DNA from: Fratercula arctica
Lineage: Eukaryota; Chordata; Aves; Charadriiformes; Alcidae
DNA: 64,000 nt
Assembly (NCBI GenBank): GCA_947846985.1
Contig: CANTUZ010000004.1
Coordinates: 79,618,159 to 79,682,158 of the forward strand
Direction: 5' to 3'
The position numbers and the translations under genes were made by a program. Every line of letters begins with the position of its first letter. Within the stretch, counting starts at the first letter, position 1. The notes below the pieces were generated by a model, which was not told where the DNA came from, ran no database searches, and saw only the letters and a list, made by a program, of their open reading frames with translations. Below, piece after piece: positions 61,701 to 64,000 of the stretch.

Positions 61701-64000
61701 TCTTAATCCTGCATCTAAACCAGATTTGAAAAGTAGGCAATAAACAAGCCTTGGGCAAATGCGTTGAGCATTACGATAAAAGAGCATAATTAGGAACCGT
61801 TCTTTAAGAATTAGCCATTGTTAGAAGTCTTACTGGAAAAAAATAGCAGGGAAATTAAAGGCTATCATACATAATCCACAAGGGGGAAAAATTCAGTACT
61901 CAAATTTCCTAACATCTGAGCATTTAAGTTTCTTGTTATTTTGACATGCTTTTAATGTATTTGGCCATGTAAGATGTGCTAAATTAATTAGTCCTCCTCA
62001 TTATTAACTGGCAATAAAGTGCAGAGTATGGGGTGGGTTTTTCTGAGCATTTTGACTGAAAAATTCACAGCACTGCTTATCTGGCAGAGGTGTCTTATGT
62101 TAATGTATCCCAGATTTAAAAAAAATTAAAAAATAACCGATTTTGCAGGAATGGAAAAAAATGGTCTGGATCCAAATTAATGGAACTGGATCATTATATT
62201 ATGTTCTGTAGTCTACTGTTTTTGTAAGCTTTTATAAAACCAACAATATTAAATTAAGGCACTTGCATAAACTTCAGAATTCTGATGCTTAGCAATATAA
62301 ATTAATTTGAAAATATTTTCCTGGTTAAAGAACGAAATTTGGTTTACTGCCCTCTGTGGAACAGAATGCCATTTACCGATACTTGAGTAAAATTGACAAG
62401 AGCAGAGAAACTCCTTGGTCAAGGAGTATAAATGTGTTCTTGTAGATTGTCTCTGAAACCTCCACTTTTTTTTATTTTCCCTTTTAATTCTAACAGATAA
62501 TTCAGCTGCAAATTATGATGTAAACCTCTGTTAATGTCTTTCAAGAATTTGTCTTATTTAATGGAAGCAAACAGTTTTTAAGCTGCCTTCCAGGTGAACA
62601 ACTTTTCCTTAACAGCCTTGTGACAAATACTTTAAAGAATGAAAGCCATCAGAGAAGATGGAGATTAGTTCTTGAGACTCTACCACAGAAAAGGAGGAAA
62701 GAAACAGGCAGCAGAATTACTTGAAAACTTAAATAAATCTCATGTGTTTGTAAATACAGCATTTCTGTAGCACCAAAGCATCATATTTATTCATATTTCG
62801 TGTTTTTTGTTCTTCCTTAAAAGCACTTCAAAGTGTCCATACATATATAAATGTTTCAAACGCTAGTTTTGGTGAAGCGCATACAGCTTCTTTTTAATGC
62901 CTGCTTAATGTTACTACTTCCTCTATTTGCAATATTGCAAATGAAGAACTTGTTGCATAGTAGTAATCAAAATATATTAGTGGCTTGTTCTGAATGATCT
63001 ATTGCTTGTTGACCCTTTTTGCAAACTCAATGAATTAACAGGTAATTTAAAAAAAAAAACTCCAAAAGATCTGAACTTAAGAGAAATTTTAACTATTTGT
63101 CAAAGCAAAGCCAGCATTTTGAAACAGAATTCCTGAATGCATTGTTTCCTCAAGGCAGTAAGCCGAGAACATCAGCCCAGTTCAGTATAATTGAGGCTTG
63201 CAACAGGAACAACAGCTTTAGGTTCCTGCATTCTGTATTAACATTTTCAGTAGTTCAAAGGCATTTTCTTAAACTTGAGTTGGTCATGAATTATCTTATA
63301 ATAGAAATAATATTGTGTAGCAATTTTTCCTAATAAATATGAAGTCTCAAAGTAGTCAATAAGAAGAATGTACTTAGACCCATGGTGTCAGTAAAATCAG
63401 CATTTAATCACCTATGTGATGGGCACAGCTAAAGGTGCCATTCAAAAATGCTGTTAAACTCGAGCCTACATGAAGTAAAGTACAGATCTTACTTGCATTA
63501 GCATATTGGACGAAAGGATTTTCAGGATCAAGTGTACAAAAGATACACCAGACATGGTATATAAAATCAAATCGGCTCCCAATTCCATGCATCCATCAGA
63601 ATTAATTCTCTTGTAAAATGCTGTAAGGTCTTTCTGGCAAGGAATATTTACTTGTGCGATATAAAGCACAGTCATGCATCTCGTTTTGAATTAAATGAGA
63701 ACTGGAATTAAGTCAGTCCTAGGGAGAAAGGTTGCCACATGAATTTAGAGATATTTTTCTTTCCTTTCGTTACCCCAAGTCAATAGCTTTCAAACTGTAT
63801 AGCACTTTGTTATGTTTGACTTTTTTACATTCTGTTTTAAGGTATCTTAATTCTGTATGTAGTACAACATGAATTAGGTTGCATACCTAAGGGAAGAACT
63901 TGACTTATGGAACAGAAAAGATATGTCAAACACAAAAGAGGATTCAGGCGTATGTCACATGTCACCTTCTGGACTGCGGTTTGTAAATCAGGTGCAGCTC
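61701..64000. other. Unique AT-rich sequence to window end
   Basis: No gene, repeat or LTR was recognised. There are A runs at 63048-63058 and 62117-62127. Short open frames at 63097-63333 (+) and 63404-63675 (-) are within chance expectation. Confidence 0.45.

Noticed and set aside
61335..61787. Long Lys/Glu-rich (+) and Phe/Leu/Ser-rich (-) open frames of 108-150 codons
   Set aside because: They are produced wholly by the polypurine simple repeat, which contains no stop codons; there are no splice or start signals.
1..64000. tRNA, rRNA, CRISPR arrays, bacterial operons
   Set aside because: I looked for cloverleaf-like boxes, evenly spaced direct repeats and gene clusters and saw none; the window is eukaryotic non-coding DNA.

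Overview
The window looks like vertebrate, most likely bird, nuclear DNA: AT-rich, almost gene-free and dominated by non-coding sequence. The best evidence for a bird is repeated CR1 LINE insertions. They are 5'-truncated, many end in short ATTCTGTGA/ATTCCGTG-type tandem tails with no poly(A), and they come from at least two subfamilies. Two LTRs with retroviral layout are also present. Crocodilians and turtles carry CR1 too, so bird is an inference and not proven. No bacterial genes, operons, CRISPR arrays, rRNA or tRNA genes are seen.

Layout. 1-5.0 kb is AT-rich unique sequence with one old CR1 tail, then a CR1 copy whose two halves point in opposite directions (4562-5011). That copy abuts a CpG island (5012-5625), the only promoter-like region. 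About 0.7 kb right of the island is the best-formed splice-bounded segment on the + strand (6316-6420). A second segment that is compatible in phase lies at 10798-10992. Together they could be the first exons of a gene running rightwards through much of the window, but neither could be matched to a known protein.

12.2-13.1 kb is the best-preserved CR1 copy, with a 227-codon open remnant of its ORF2. 13-34 kb is mostly unique intron-like or intergenic DNA with CR1 copies at 15.0, 17.3, 21.6, 24.8, 28.9 and 34.5 kb, some very decayed. 35-51 kb is AT-rich with no recognisable repeats, only weak minus-strand exon-like segments. 51.4-55.8 kb is a transposon cluster: a CR1 with internal deletions, a solo LTR flanked by a 7-bp direct repeat, and a second, unrelated LTR. 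58-64 kb holds an ancient CR1 scrap, one minus-strand exon-like segment and a roughly 309-bp nearly pure polypurine tract.

No gene could be named with confidence. At this base composition about one open run of 130 or more codons is expected by chance in 64 kb, so the isolated ORFs of 60-130 codons outside repeats are mostly noise. They are listed only where splice-like borders add something. No previously undescribed biological system was found. The points most worth checking are the rearranged CR1 beside the CpG island, the candidate exons to its right, the complete solo LTR and the polypurine tract.
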